Positions 39,121-49,139 are shown, numbered from the stretch's first letter. The stretch is 64,000 nucleotides of DNA from Ruminiclostridium herbifermentans (GCF_005473905.2 NZ_CP061336.1:1-64000); one strand, 5' to 3'. Program-made: numbers and translations. Notes: a model not told the origin generated them from the sequence alone.

Positions 39121-39816
39121 TTGAAAACGTTTATTAAAATCGTGGTATTTTGTTTAGTTCTAGTTTTTAGTGTAACAGCTATTGGGCAAGATCAACAGTA
39201 CTATGTAAGTACCGCTCAATCTCTGAAAATAGGCGATAAGGGTCAGGAAGTAAAGGATATGCAACAGGAATTAAAAAACTGGGGCTATTATGATGGAAAA
39301 GTTAACGGAATATTTGATTCAAACACATTTGCTTCTGTACTCAGATACCAGAGAACATATGGACTTAATGCAAATGGAATTGCAGATGAAACTACTCTTC
39401 TTACAATGGGACTAGGGCATATTATTGAAACAGGGCAGGCTTACGCTGCTACCAAGCAGACTTCTAATGAACAGCTTCTAGCTAGAGCTATAAATGGAGA
39501 AGCAAGAGGTGAACCTTTTGTAGGTCAGGTAGCGGTTGGAGCCGTAATTCTCAATAGAGTTAAGAATTCAAAGTTCCCCAAAACTATTGCAGGTGTTATT
39601 TATCAGCCAGGTGCATTTACAGCTGTAGCTGATGGACAAATAAATGTTCCTATTGATCCAAAATCAACAGTTGTAAAAGCGGCTAGGGATGCGTTAGCAG
39701 GCTGGGATCCTACGGGAGGATGTTTGTACTATTGGAATCCAGCAACAGCAACAAGCAAATGGATTTGGTCAAGGAAGGTTCAGCTTAAAATAGGAAAGCA
39801 CTGGTTTGGAATTTAA
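39121..39816 (+). CDS. sleB: spore cortex-lytic enzyme SleB
   Basis: SleB is a lytic transglycosylase that degrades spore cortex during germination. The 231-residue pre-protein has a signal peptide (about 1-23), an N-terminal peptidoglycan-binding domain (KIGDKGQEVKDMQQELKNWG, then VNGIFDSNTFASVLRYQ) and the C-terminal hydrolase_2 domain with the catalytic Glu in NGEARGEPFVGQVAVGAVIL. TTG 39121 is preferred since AAGGAGAT precedes it, while the upstream in-frame TTG 39103 overlaps that site. ypeB follows 18 bases downstream, the conserved pairing. Confidence 0.94.
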   Translation: MKTFIKIVVFCLVLVFSVTAIGQDQQYYVSTAQSLKIGDKGQEVKDMQQELKNWGYYDGKVNGIFDSNTFASVLRYQRTYGLNANGIADETTLLTMGLGHIIETGQAYAATKQTSNEQLLARAINGEARGEPFVGQVAVGAVILNRVKNSKFPKTIAGVIYQPGAFTAVADGQINVPIDPKSTVVKAARDALAGWDPTGGCLYYWNPATATSKWIWSRKVQLKIGKHWFGI

Positions 39817-39834
39817 AAAATGGAGGTGACTTAA

Positions 39835-41256
39835 TTGGAACATGATGAATACAAAAGAAACATAAATAATTATACTGATAAGCGTGATAGAAGAAGGGGT
39901 TCTTGGTCGGTCCCCATTGCAATTATTGCTATATTAGCCCTGTTTGGAGTTGGAACTTGGGGGTATTATCAGAATAAGCAACTAACTGCTCTAAGAATAC
40001 AAAACGAAAACCAGTACAATAGAGCATTTTTAGATTTGACCAACTATGTAGATGATTTAGAGGTATTATTGGCAAAATCCTTAGTTACATCTACTCCTAA
40101 AAGTACATCTGCAATGCTGGAGGAGGTTTGGAGACAGTCAAATCTTGCTCAGGAAAATATGGGTCAACTGCCTGTATCACCTCCAATACTTGAAAAAACC
40201 TCAAATTATTTAACCCAAGTAGGAGATCTGGCTTATGCCTTAAATACAAAAACCTTAAATGGTACACCTCTAAGTGATGAAGAATATGAAAACCTTAGTA
40301 AATTACATGGATTTGCAGTATCCTTAAAGAAAAGCTTACATGGAATTGAAGAGCAAATAAACGCAGGTAAGATGAATTGGAGCAAAGCCACAGAAAGGGC
40401 AGCTAAAGCAGTAAGTGTAGCAAAAAGCAATGATCCCCAGTCAAGTTCAATTGAGAATATAGATAAGAATTTTCAGGAATATCCTTCTCTTATCTATGAT
40501 GGACCATATTCTGACCATATGTTAAATGCTAAGCCTTTAGGATTGAAGAGTAAAAAGGTTAATGTAGAAGAAGCAAAAAAGATTGTTAAGAAGTTTATTG
40601 GAGAGGATAGAGTACAAGAAATTCAGCAATTGGACAGTAATGAGGTAGGGAAGATAAAAACCTTTCGCTTTAAAGTACTATATAAGGACTCCACTGATGA
40701 ACAAGGGGCAGAGATTGATATAACACAGCAGGGCGGACAAGTATACTGGATGCTTAGAAATAGAGATTTTGGCAAGGATACTTTAAATATGGATGAGGCA
40801 AAGAAAAAAGCTATAGCTTTTTTAAATAAAAATGGCTTCAAAAATATGAAAGATACGTATTATCAAAAAACAGACGGTACTGCTGTAATATCCTACGCAT
40901 ATTTTCAAGATGACACTATGATTTACCCTGACCTAATTAAGGTAAAAATAGCTCTTGATAACGGTGAAATTGTAGGAATTGAGTCCAAAGGATATCTTTA
41001 CAACCATAGAACAAGAGAAATACCAGCGCCAAAATTAACATTAGAGCAGGCTCGAAATCAGATTAATAAAAAACTAAAAATATTAAGTCAAGGAAAAGCT
41101 ATAATTCCTACTGATTTTAATACAGAAAAATACTGTTACGAATTTATTGGTGAAATAGGTGAAAGGCATTTTATTATATACATTAATGCAATGACTGGAG
41201 CAGAAGAGGATATATTAATGCTGCTTGAGGATGATAATGGAACTCTGACTATGTAA
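39835..41256 (+). CDS. ypeB: germination protein YpeB
   Basis: A 473-residue partner of SleB that keeps the lytic enzyme in the dormant spore and inhibits it. A single membrane helix (about 24-45) anchors the protein, the N-terminal domain has the typical LTNYVDDLEVLLAKSLVTST, and two to three PepSY-like domains fill the C-terminal half (ISYAYFQDDTMIYPDLIKVK and similar). It starts with TTG 39835 behind GGAGGTGAC. It is co-transcribed with sleB, presumably from a forespore promoter upstream of sleB that I could not identify. Confidence 0.94.
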   Translation: MEHDEYKRNINNYTDKRDRRRGSWSVPIAIIAILALFGVGTWGYYQNKQLTALRIQNENQYNRAFLDLTNYVDDLEVLLAKSLVTSTPKSTSAMLEEVWRQSNLAQENMGQLPVSPPILEKTSNYLTQVGDLAYALNTKTLNGTPLSDEEYENLSKLHGFAVSLKKSLHGIEEQINAGKMNWSKATERAAKAVSVAKSNDPQSSSIENIDKNFQEYPSLIYDGPYSDHMLNAKPLGLKSKKVNVEEAKKIVKKFIGEDRVQEIQQLDSNEVGKIKTFRFKVLYKDSTDEQGAEIDITQQGGQVYWMLRNRDFGKDTLNMDEAKKKAIAFLNKNGFKNMKDTYYQKTDGTAVISYAYFQDDTMIYPDLIKVKIALDNGEIVGIESKGYLYNHRTREIPAPKLTLEQARNQINKKLKILSQGKAIIPTDFNTEKYCYEFIGEIGERHFIIYINAMTGAEEDILMLLEDDNGTLTM

Positions 41257-41371
41257 TGTTGTAATATATCTAATTAAATTGTATTCTAAACCAAATGGAA
41301 TAACTTTGAGCCTTATATAAAATAATTATAAGCTTCTATGTTATTTATAAAAGTTATAAATATGCTGTTGG

Positions 41372-41418
41372 CCCCAGAATTACTCAGTACAATATAACTT
41401 GAGAATTCTGGGGTTTTT
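41372..41418 (+). terminator. terminator of sleB-ypeB
   Basis: CCCCAGAATT and CTCA on the left pair with TGAG and AATTCTGGGG on the right, with one bulged base, and run into GTTTTTGT. Confidence 0.88.
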
Positions 41419-41861
41419 GTCTGACTTGCTTAAGTGCTTCTTTAAATAATTTAACGAGAATAGTAAAAATTACTATTTGTCCTTTGATAATAGAAAGGAC
41501 AAGCTTTAATAAACTTATAAACTCATAGACTAAGTTAATTTAATAGACTGAATAGTAAATAATAAATTGTTTTTTAACGATAATTAAAAATTATTTGTAG
41601 ACAAATTAAATTTTCTAGGGTAATTTTAGTATAGAATACAATTTTAGTACTCTATTTGAACTTGCTAGTATATTAGTTTATCTAGCAAATTAAAATTAAC
41701 TCGTATGTATTTTAGTAAAATACTTTTACAAAACGTAAAAGTAACCTATAATATATTTATAACTAGTTCAACTTACTCTGCTGAGAAGCTTAATCAGTAA
41801 AAGGTTGTCCAATATTAATTAACTGTTATATAGATATTCAATATTGAAAGGAGTGTTTATC
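41419..41861. other. AT-rich gap with a small hairpin
   Basis: No gene seen. The only structure is a 9-bp hairpin TTGTCCTTT (41477-41485) with 41494-41502. Its role is unknown. Confidence 0.35.
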
Positions 41862-42428
41862 TTGTTCCGATTAATAAAAAAGGCGGAAAGTACAAATAAA
41901 CAGAGTAGTAACAAAGATAAGAATAATCAGCAAAATTCAAATAATCAAAATTCTCAGAATGGTGAATATACATACGCCTCCATGCGTAAACTGGCGTTTA
42001 CTTTTTCACATAAAGACATGGGCGCAAAGATGGGCAATGACTATCATGTGTATGGAGCAGTAGTAGATATGGGAGTTGATAATATAAACACTGCAACAAT
42101 GATTTGTTTCATTGATGGGACAACTAGCCTTTACTTTTCAGATGGCGGAGGGATTATTGGTGCAGGTCAGCATGAATCAGTTAACAAAGCCGTATTATCA
42201 TTTTTAGAAAACTGTTTTCAAGCATTGCCTATTACTAGGATTGCGGATGGAATTGATGATCTACCTAAGGAAAATCACCACACTTATTATTTATTTACTA
42301 AGGCTGGAATTTTTTCAATTGATATAGATTTAAGGGAAGTAAATAAAAGTAAGGAATCTCAGCTGTTATATACACAATCACAAATGGTTTTAAATGAAAT
42401 ACTTAAGGTTAGCAAAAGGAACGGATAG
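41862..42428 (+). CDS. hypothetical soluble protein with Asn/Gln-rich N-terminus
   Basis: Not recognised. The 188-residue product begins MFRLIKKAES, followed by a low-complexity Asn/Gln/Ser/Lys stretch (about 10-32) and a compact alpha/beta domain (MRKLAFTFSHKDMGAKMGND, FIDGTTSLYFSDGGGIIGAG, YYLFTKAGIFSIDIDLREV). No signal peptide or membrane helix. Start is TTG 41862 behind AAAGGAG; TTG 41844 upstream would leave no ribosome site. It leads a run of little-known genes (RDD protein, two-helix protein) and may belong with them. Confidence 0.7.
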   Translation: MFRLIKKAESTNKQSSNKDKNNQQNSNNQNSQNGEYTYASMRKLAFTFSHKDMGAKMGNDYHVYGAVVDMGVDNINTATMICFIDGTTSLYFSDGGGIIGAGQHESVNKAVLSFLENCFQALPITRIADGIDDLPKENHHTYYLFTKAGIFSIDIDLREVNKSKESQLLYTQSQMVLNEILKVSKRNG

Positions 42429-42450
42429 ACTATTTATGGAGGTAGATTTA

Positions 42451-42489
42451 GTGAATTCATATTTGTATTTCATAACGTCCTTTAATTAG
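42451..42489 (+). other. mini-ORF with strong ribosome site
   Basis: GGAGG at 42438-42442 is correctly spaced from a GTG at 42451 that opens only 12 codons (MNSYLYFITSFN) before TAG. It may be a leader peptide for the RDD gene or the relic of a removed gene. Confidence 0.3.
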
Positions 42490-42542
42490 TATTTTAGTAA
42501 TCGCATCTTGTTTTAAAATATTACATAGAATGGAGAATTGAC

Positions 42543-43751
42543 ATGTCTATTGAAAATAGTGGATTTAAAGAAAATTTGTCAGTTTTGAAAGATGAAGAAT
42601 TGAGGAAAATTATCTATTCTGAAAGTAATGAGTATGAGCAAGAAGCAATAGATAAAGCAAGAAGCGAACTGTTTAGCAGAGAGGCTGGTCATCTTTGGGA
42701 GAGTGATAACATAATTTTGAAGGATTTATTAAGATACGCTGAATATGAAGAGATAATATACTCTTTTTTGAAATTATTTCCCGAGGAAAATGACACACTA
42801 GAGGAGTATTATAAATTAATTGATAATCTTATAAATGCTGAGGTACAGGCAGAAAACACTGATGCTTCAAATATTAGCATTATAATAGATGACACGAGTA
42901 AGAATTTTGCAAATAAAAACTGGAACGTATTTGGCAAAGAAGATAACTCTAAAGATGAAATCTGTTTAGACTACTTTTATCCAACAGAATGGCTGGGTTT
43001 TAAGGTTAAAAAAGAACAGCTTCAAAAGTTTGGTATTGAGACATATATCGCGTACTGCTTGAGAGCAATGACTGCAATGGGGTTCAGTAAGGATGAAATT
43101 CAAGAAAACTTTAAATGTTTAGAGAAGAGAGAAAACATCAAAAATCTTCAAACATTATATCCCCAAATGACTGATGATAAAAGTGGACTTTTTATAATGG
43201 ATGGTTTGCCAAAAGCAAAGCATTATTTTATAGATGACGAGGAAACAAATACTGCGCTAGTTAGACCTTGGGTACGTTACCTTGCTAGATATATTGATTT
43301 TAGTATCTGGGGAAATCTAGTGTTCATATCTTGGTCAATATTATCACCTATTACTTATAAAAATTACTTATTGCAGAGTTTATGGATTAAGTCATTAGTA
43401 ATTATATTGATTTATATTTTATGGATATTTATAGAAGCTTTATTATTATCTAAATTTGGATATACTCTAGGTAAATGGATACTAAAGGCTAAAGTAACAA
43501 GCAAAAATGGTGAAAGACTTACATATTTAAAGGCACTAAAAAGAACTGGAAAAGTACTAGTATACGGATGTGCGTTAAAATTTCCATTTTTATGTTCAAT
43601 TGCATATATTATTTCATACAACGCATTGATAAATAACGGAATAACAAAATGGGATAGAGAAGAGGACACTATTGTAAATCATAGCGAATATTCAACATTC
43701 AGGGGTATAATAGCTGTTTTTTTAGTATTGCTATTTGTCTTATCTTCCTAA
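42543..43751 (+). CDS. RDD-family membrane protein with long N-terminal domain
   Basis: A 402-residue protein. The C-terminal 160 residues are an RDD domain: the opening RPWVRYLARYIDFSIWGNLV with its Arg and Asp, then about four membrane segments including the TLGKWILKAKV motif. The N-terminal 235 residues are soluble, acidic and unrecognised apart from a helical start with KARSELFSREAG. RDD proteins have been linked to ion exchange, but most are uncharacterised. The ATG is preceded by TGGAGA. Confidence 0.82.
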   Translation: MSIENSGFKENLSVLKDEELRKIIYSESNEYEQEAIDKARSELFSREAGHLWESDNIILKDLLRYAEYEEIIYSFLKLFPEENDTLEEYYKLIDNLINAEVQAENTDASNISIIIDDTSKNFANKNWNVFGKEDNSKDEICLDYFYPTEWLGFKVKKEQLQKFGIETYIAYCLRAMTAMGFSKDEIQENFKCLEKRENIKNLQTLYPQMTDDKSGLFIMDGLPKAKHYFIDDEETNTALVRPWVRYLARYIDFSIWGNLVFISWSILSPITYKNYLLQSLWIKSLVIILIYILWIFIEALLLSKFGYTLGKWILKAKVTSKNGERLTYLKALKRTGKVLVYGCALKFPFLCSIAYIISYNALINNGITKWDREEDTIVNHSEYSTFRGIIAVFLVLLFVLSS

Positions 43752-43985
43752 TGTGATATAGTAATTGACATAAAAATGATAGATCATATGATAAATTATG
43801 GGGACTATATGAAATGGTTACAAAACATAAAATCAAATTAGTAGAATGCTTTAAATCTTTATAATTATACAAAGCCTTTAAGTATACAAACCATTCTATA
43901 TTATATATACGTTATGCGGATAAGTAGTGGATATAAGATGTACTAAGCTTGATTAAAAAAATATAGGCTAAAGGGGTAATATAAG

Positions 43986-44561
43986 ATGAATAGGGAAGGT
44001 AATGTACCAAGCAAATTGCTGTATGCTATTTCAGGTATAATTTTTGTTATTGGTATTATTTCGTTTGTTGTTGTATTAGTTACAGGCATTATATCAAGTG
44101 TAAATAGTTTTGATAATCAGGTTGTAGTTCCAGCTAAAAGGAATATCGAAATAATTGAACCTGGTGATTATAATATATACTTTGAGTATAGAAGTGTTGT
44201 AGATGGAAGGGTTTTTGAAACAAGCAACATAAATGGTTTGGTATGTAAGCTTAAAAACATTGATACAGGGGAGTATATAAGGCTAGAAAATTCGAAAGTT
44301 AACTCCAGTTATTCAGTTAATGGAAGGGAAGGAAGGAGTTTATTTAGGTTTACTATTGATAAAGCTGGTACATACGAATTAGATGCCTCATATGAATCGG
44401 GAGAAGGTGAAGAAGCGGTATTAATAATTGGCAGGGGGCTTGGCATGAAATTGTTAAGCACATTTTTAATATGCTTTGCTATATTGTTTGTAACTATCGC
44501 AGGGTCGGTTATTTTATTTGTATACACTTATAGGAAAAGAAATCTACAAAAAATTTATTAA
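43986..44561 (+). CDS. hypothetical two-helix membrane protein with outer domain
   Basis: Not recognised. The 191-residue protein has a membrane helix at each end (about 11-35 and 157-182) and between them an extracellular beta-rich domain of about 115 residues (IEPGDYNIYFEYRSVVDGRV, RFTIDKAGTYELDASYES), similar in feel to a jelly-roll or bacterial Ig-like fold. The ATG follows AGGGGTAAT. It is probably part of the same group as the two genes upstream, though 234 bases separate it from the RDD gene. Confidence 0.72.
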   Translation: MNREGNVPSKLLYAISGIIFVIGIISFVVVLVTGIISSVNSFDNQVVVPAKRNIEIIEPGDYNIYFEYRSVVDGRVFETSNINGLVCKLKNIDTGEYIRLENSKVNSSYSVNGREGRSLFRFTIDKAGTYELDASYESGEGEEAVLIIGRGLGMKLLSTFLICFAILFVTIAGSVILFVYTYRKRNLQKIY

Positions 44562-44609
44562 CTTTGAAGAGGGTAAAATGGATATTAAGAGGGATATTAG
44601 GCACGTTTG

Positions 44610-44640
44610 GGGGCAGAAGACGCTTGGCTTTCTGCTCCTT
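44610..44640 (+). terminator. probable terminator after the two-helix gene
   Basis: GGGGCAGAA (44610-44618) pairs with TTCTGCTCC (44630-44638) with one wobble. The tail TTAAAATTTT is weak. Confidence 0.55.
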
Positions 44641-44680
44641 AAAATTTTGCAGCTAGTTAAATTAATTTATTTATACTAAT

Positions 44681-44911
44681 TTATTTAAACCTAGGCAAAT
44701 TATTTAAGTCTTCAACATCAGAATTTGGGTCAGCGCTGAGATATTCACCGCCGTTTTTACCTCTAACTACATTAAACCCGTCAAGACCGCCATTCCTTGC
44801 CATTAGTATTGCAAAATTCAAGGGACAAACACGACCATTCTCAAACATTACTTCAGTAACAGCACCTTGCTCATTCTTCTTTACCTTTACAATTTTGTTT
44901 TCGCTATTCAT
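44681..44911 (-). CDS. DUF3892 protein
   Basis: A 76-residue DUF3892 protein. IVKVKKNEQGAVTEVMFENG opens a small beta domain and GGEYLSADPNSDVEDLNNLP is the conserved end of the family. Function unknown; members occur widely in spore-forming Firmicutes. On the reverse strand AAAGGGG precedes the ATG by about ten bases. It is a single gene between two forward-strand genes. Confidence 0.85.
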   Translation of the reverse strand: MNSENKIVKVKKNEQGAVTEVMFENGRVCPLNFAILMARNGGLDGFNVVRGKNGGEYLSADPNSDVEDLNNLPRFK

Positions 44912-45293
44912 AAGGGCACCCCTTTCTAGACTGTTTTTTGTCTAGTGCCCAATATCCCATCTCAATAAAGCCAATTGTTCACTTGATAAATTGGCTTCTT
45001 ATTGTTACCATTCAGCATTATTCTTATATATTTAAAAATGTATTTTTAGCTGCTGAATACTAACTATATTATTATTTTCAATGATTCTTAGTATTAAACT
45101 CCCAATTTATTCATTGTAAATTAACCTATATTTTTTCGGGTAAAATTATATAAAGTAATTGTATTTATTAAATTTGAATAGTAATATTAAGAGGTATTAT
45201 AATGGTAATTTGGAATTGTATTTCAAGCCCTCAATAATTAAAAATGTTTATTACAGTATATAAAACTTACTAAATACCGTAGGAGGATGTTTC
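44912..45293. other. intergenic region with a 9-bp hairpin
   Basis: AAGCCAATT (44968-44976) pairs with 44989-44997 and is followed on the forward strand by CTTATTGTT. It lies upstream of the DUF3892 gene. Nothing else is recognisable up to the CPBP gene. Confidence 0.4.
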
Positions 45294-46505
45294 GTGGAAA
45301 ACAACATCAATGAGAAGTTAGTAGACAGCCATAGTGCAGAAAAAAATAAAAAATTTCCTGGTCCAATAGCTGCAGGTGTATTTTTTTCATTAACAGCAAT
45401 TCTTTTAACATATGGAGGTATATTTTTACCCATTGAAAATGACTATTTAAGAAGTGGGTTAGGTGAAGTTTTATTCGTATTGGTACCAGCGCTAATTTTT
45501 TTGATTATTGGAAGGTATGATATTAAGAATACTTTACAATTGAGAAGAACAAAACCAATTAATTACTTGATAGTTCCTTTATTAATGATTTTTGCTTTAC
45601 CAATTGTGGCAGTAGTAAATGCTATGTCGTTAGGAATAATAAGGCTAGTATTTGGAAGAACACTTCCAATTGAGCAGCTAAAAGTATTAGATGTTCCGAC
45701 TCTTTTTATTGCTTTATTAGTAGTTGGTGTTTCTGCAGCGGTATGTGAGGAAACCTTATTCAGAGGTCTGATAAGCAAAGGTTATGAAAAATATGGTGTC
45801 ATAATTTCATTATTTATAACCTCTATTTTATTTGGTATTTTGCATAGGGATTTACAAAAAAGCCTAGGTTTAATTTTAATTGGGGGATTAATAGGTTTTA
45901 TTGTATATAAAACAAAAAGTATATATACAGGTATGGTAGCCCATTTTACTAATAATGCAATAGTAGTGTTCATGCTATTTTCAACTTCAGGCAAACTAGA
46001 GGAAATGGAGAAGCTGGGAATTACGCAGTTAGATAATTTTGATTTTTCAAGTATACCAAGGGTAATATTGATAATTTCGATAATAATTTATTTTATGATT
46101 TTTTTAGGATGTACTTCTGTATTTGCAGCATTAATGTATGCATTCTGCAGAGTCAATAAGGATGAAATAATATCTGGAAATTATACAACTATATCTAATT
46201 ATACAGGTGAAGATTATATATCAGGAAGTATTCTTCAGAATGATTTAGAAGCTAACAGTAACGGAATAGGGCAAGCAGGATATAATTCAACGCAAGGTGA
46301 TCCTGCGATAAGTGAAATAGAGCAGACTTTTATTTATGACAAGGCAAGTAGAAAAAAGTTAAGTCTAGCTGGATTTATCTCTGTCCTTCCGGGACTAATA
46401 TTAGTTTTTCTTATATTTGCGGGTCAATTATTAGAACTTTTGAATGTTGACAGCGGGATGCTATATGATTTATTAGAAGCTTTATGGATAATTCGTCCTA
46501 ACTAG
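45294..46505 (+). CDS. CPBP-family intramembrane metalloprotease
   Basis: A 403-residue multi-pass membrane protein of the CPBP (CAAX protease and bacteriocin-processing) family. The three catalytic motifs are present: EETLFRG, FGILHRD and HFTNN, spread over neighbouring helices. About eight membrane segments are visible, and a soluble loop of about 70 residues precedes a final helix. GTG start at 45294 sits behind GGAGG. Bacterial members process peptides, regulate membrane stress or give self-immunity; no bacteriocin gene is next to it. Confidence 0.88.
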   Translation: MENNINEKLVDSHSAEKNKKFPGPIAAGVFFSLTAILLTYGGIFLPIENDYLRSGLGEVLFVLVPALIFLIIGRYDIKNTLQLRRTKPINYLIVPLLMIFALPIVAVVNAMSLGIIRLVFGRTLPIEQLKVLDVPTLFIALLVVGVSAAVCEETLFRGLISKGYEKYGVIISLFITSILFGILHRDLQKSLGLILIGGLIGFIVYKTKSIYTGMVAHFTNNAIVVFMLFSTSGKLEEMEKLGITQLDNFDFSSIPRVILIISIIIYFMIFLGCTSVFAALMYAFCRVNKDEIISGNYTTISNYTGEDYISGSILQNDLEANSNGIGQAGYNSTQGDPAISEIEQTFIYDKASRKKLSLAGFISVLPGLILVFLIFAGQLLELLNVDSGMLYDLLEALWIIRPN

Positions 46506-46759
46506 GCTTTTATAGAAATCAAGGCTTACCCTGCCAAAAGTAATGCTTTTGTACAGCAGCTAATTTGGAACAAAATAACTCTATGGAAATAGACATTTTA
46601 ATAAAAACCATGCTGAAATAGGAGAGTTTCTCGTGGGTTAAGGTGATTGTAAAAAACTATTTTTGCTTTCACGCTTAATACTTTATGCGAAAGGTGGCAG
46701 TTCAGGCTGTAGAGTCAGGCGCACAAAAAGTAGTTGTTGTGTTTAGGCATTACTTTATT

Positions 46760-47773
46760 TTATTTTAGACTACGAATATCTTTACCAGCAAGTAAAAGTC
46801 TGTCAAAAAGCCCATTTATTCTAGAAACTACACGTTCTGAGTATAGCTCAAATAGTTTTTTTGCCCCCATATTTGTTGATATAATAGTCTTACAAGCAGA
46901 TTCAAAGTCTCGCGTCTGCCGAGTATTTAGAATATTTAAAAGTTCTGCATATCTAGCATCGCTCAAGGCTTCGGTGCCAAGGTCATCAATTATAAGCAAT
47001 TCTACAGAAAAAATACTTTGGTATTTATCATCATTAAAATTATCATCTTTAAAAGCTTTCATTTTATATTCAGTTATAGTATCAAAAAGCATAGGTGCTG
47101 ATAAATATAGCACAGTTCTGCCTTGATTAAGCAGTTCTCTGGCAATACAAAAGGACAAAAAAGTTTTACCCACACCAGTTCGCCCACTAAAGAATAGGTT
47201 TTTCTGGTTTGGATTATCTATATTTTTGGTAAATTCAAGGCACTTCTCTTTTATATTATTTATATTTTCACGGGGGGATATTGGTATTCCATACTTATCA
47301 GGATTGACTTCGTCAGGGTATATTAATTCATTAAAATTCTCGAAGCACTCATGCCCTGCATAAGAAATATTGGAAACTGAAAACAAATGACTAATCATCT
47401 GTTGCTTGTAACAGGAACAGTGCTTATATTCGCCTGAATCATACATATAACCTGTATCAGAGCATTTAATGCACTGATATTGAGGTTTAAGATACTCAAT
47501 GTTAATACCATTTATTTCTAAAAGGCAGTTTTTTTCTTTATTAAGCTGCTCAATTCTATTAGTTAGCTCTAAGGAAAGCTCAGCAGCGTCACCTTTAGCC
47601 ATTAGAATTAATTTATTGTATTTAATACCCAATTGATTAATTTGGTTATCTATTTCTTGGAGACGAGGTATTTTTGAATATATTTCTTCCTTATGCTGCT
47701 GTGCAATATCAGCTGCTTTCTTTTGTCTTCTCTCATATTCTCTGATAATTATATTATGAATATCTCTGTTCAT
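46760..47773 (-). CDS. DnaC/DnaI-type helicase loader ATPase
   Basis: A 337-residue AAA+ ATPase of the DnaC/IstB family. It has an N-terminal coiled-coil region (about 20-95), a zinc-binding stretch with two Cys pairs (CIKC and CSC), Walker A GRTGVGKT, Walker B LLIIDDLG and sensor STNMGAKKL with the RVVSRI end. The partner DnaD-like gene lies upstream on the same strand, as in DnaD-DnaI style replication restart, so helicase loading at the origin or at stalled forks is the likely job. ATG 47773 follows GGGAGG; the upstream GTG 47791 is an artefact of the frame. Confidence 0.88.
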   Translation of the reverse strand: MNRDIHNIIIREYERRQKKAADIAQQHKEEIYSKIPRLQEIDNQINQLGIKYNKLILMAKGDAAELSLELTNRIEQLNKEKNCLLEINGINIEYLKPQYQCIKCSDTGYMYDSGEYKHCSCYKQQMISHLFSVSNISYAGHECFENFNELIYPDEVNPDKYGIPISPRENINNIKEKCLEFTKNIDNPNQKNLFFSGRTGVGKTFLSFCIARELLNQGRTVLYLSAPMLFDTITEYKMKAFKDDNFNDDKYQSIFSVELLIIDDLGTEALSDARYAELLNILNTRQTRDFESACKTIISTNMGAKKLFELYSERVVSRINGLFDRLLLAGKDIRSLK

Positions 47774-48152
47774 ACTAACCTCCCGCGCCACATTTGAGCA
47801 TAAAATATTGCTTGGTTTCTAAAAACATATAAAAATGCTTTCGCGGAGATATCCTCCTTGTGAGAATTTTATTTTAAAAACACCACCAAAAACCACTTGT
47901 GGTTTCTATGACTAATAAACTTATAATGCTCGTACAAAAATTACTTGACTTCAAAAATAGTTGCTAGTTTTTTAATATGCAAAGAAATTATGATGCACGA
48001 AATGTAAACTTCGCATATTTAAGTTATTCTCCAATTAGACTCTATTGCTAGTTACATAATAGTGGAGAAGCTACACTTTAACTCTACCTAAAATCTAAAA
48101 TAAGTAGCTAGTACACTAAGAAATTAAATAATCTGTAGAGTACCTTAGATAC
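47774..48152. other. gap between dnaD-like and dnaC-like genes
   Basis: A small inverted repeat AAACCA/TGGTTT near 47888-47910 may terminate the dnaD-like transcript on the reverse strand. No gene is visible. Confidence 0.35.
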
Positions 48153-49139
48153 TTAAGACGTTTTGTGGGTATTGGTAAAAAAATTATCAAAATAATCATC
48201 ATCATATTGACGTTGATCAAAATTATTTCTTTGTGAATCCTTAGGTTTTTGAGTTGTTTTTGCTGCTTGCCCTTGAGATTTAATACTATTTTCATAGCTA
48301 ATTATTTCTTCAGCTGAAACTAAACCTAAGTCATGCCATTTGGTCAAAAGGCTGTTTAAAAACTTGAAGTCTGGATTAGTTTTTCCAACTGTCTTTTTAA
48401 GAGCTATCTCAATAACGTCGATATTATACTTATAATCAAGAACCCATTTTTCAACGTATTCATGTTCGTATTCAGTCAATGCTCTTCTTAATCTCAGCTT
48501 TTTAATAATTGTCCCCTTTATACCACGAACATGTGTCATTTCTTCAAAATACTTTTCTAAATCAAAGAAATTTTGAATTCCGCGTCGATACCAGCTATTT
48601 GCTACAGCCTCAATATAACTCTTGTGAAATGTGTTATTATCATGGCAATATTTAAATAATGTATACATTACATCTTCATCAAATTTATAGATAGAAAACC
48701 AATTGTCTATAGTTAAGTACCAGTTTGGAGGCATAAGACCTTGAAAAAACTTTGAATTTATAGCGGAAAGAGTGCTATTCCTGCTTTTGTTCTTTTCAAA
48801 GTTTTCATTTGCCTGTTCAGGAGAAGATACAGATTTAAGTTTATATATACGTTTTACTTCAGCATCCTTCAAGTCTAATATCTGAATCTTATCTTCTATC
48901 CAAGAAATAACTTCAAGATTATCAAGGCTAGTAAGGGACGCCTTTACTTCATCATTAGTCAAGTTTAAGGTTTTTGCAATTTCATCTGTTGTGGCTTTTT
49001 TGTTGTGTTTGCATAAAAAAAGCATATACAAATAAACCTTAACACTGTTGCTATCCATAGAAGGCATATACTGGCTAATAAAAATATCTGGCACAGACGT
49101 GTCAGAATATAACAATGGCTTAAAATCCTCAAAATACAT
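48153..49139 (-). CDS. DnaD-like replication protein
   Basis: A 328-residue protein. The N-terminal half is a winged-helix DnaD-N-like domain (NKKATTDEIAKTLNLTNDEV). The C-terminal half contains two DnaB_2 (DnaD C-terminal) repeats with the pattern YSWYRRGIQNF-like SWYRRGIQNFFDLEKYF and FKFLNSLLTKWHDLGLVSAE, which bind DNA. The end is a low-complexity Gln/Asn/Asp tail. Such proteins help load the helicase with a DnaC/DnaI partner, encoded directly downstream. The start has a clear AGGAGAG. Confidence 0.9.
   Translation of the reverse strand: MYFEDFKPLLYSDTSVPDIFISQYMPSMDSNSVKVYLYMLFLCKHNKKATTDEIAKTLNLTNDEVKASLTSLDNLEVISWIEDKIQILDLKDAEVKRIYKLKSVSSPEQANENFEKNKSRNSTLSAINSKFFQGLMPPNWYLTIDNWFSIYKFDEDVMYTLFKYCHDNNTFHKSYIEAVANSWYRRGIQNFFDLEKYFEEMTHVRGIKGTIIKKLRLRRALTEYEHEYVEKWVLDYKYNIDVIEIALKKTVGKTNPDFKFLNSLLTKWHDLGLVSAEEIISYENSIKSQGQAAKTTQKPKDSQRNNFDQRQYDDDYFDNFFTNTHKTS

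Noticed and set aside
46685-46770. Short forward frame (MRKVAVQAVESGAQKVVVV) before the helicase-loader gene
   Set aside because: Too short, overlaps the end of a real gene and has no convincing ribosome site; could be a fossil but not supportable.
46734-47126. 130-codon forward frame opposite the helicase-loader gene
   Set aside because: Antisense shadow of a gene with complete AAA+ motifs; no ribosome site.
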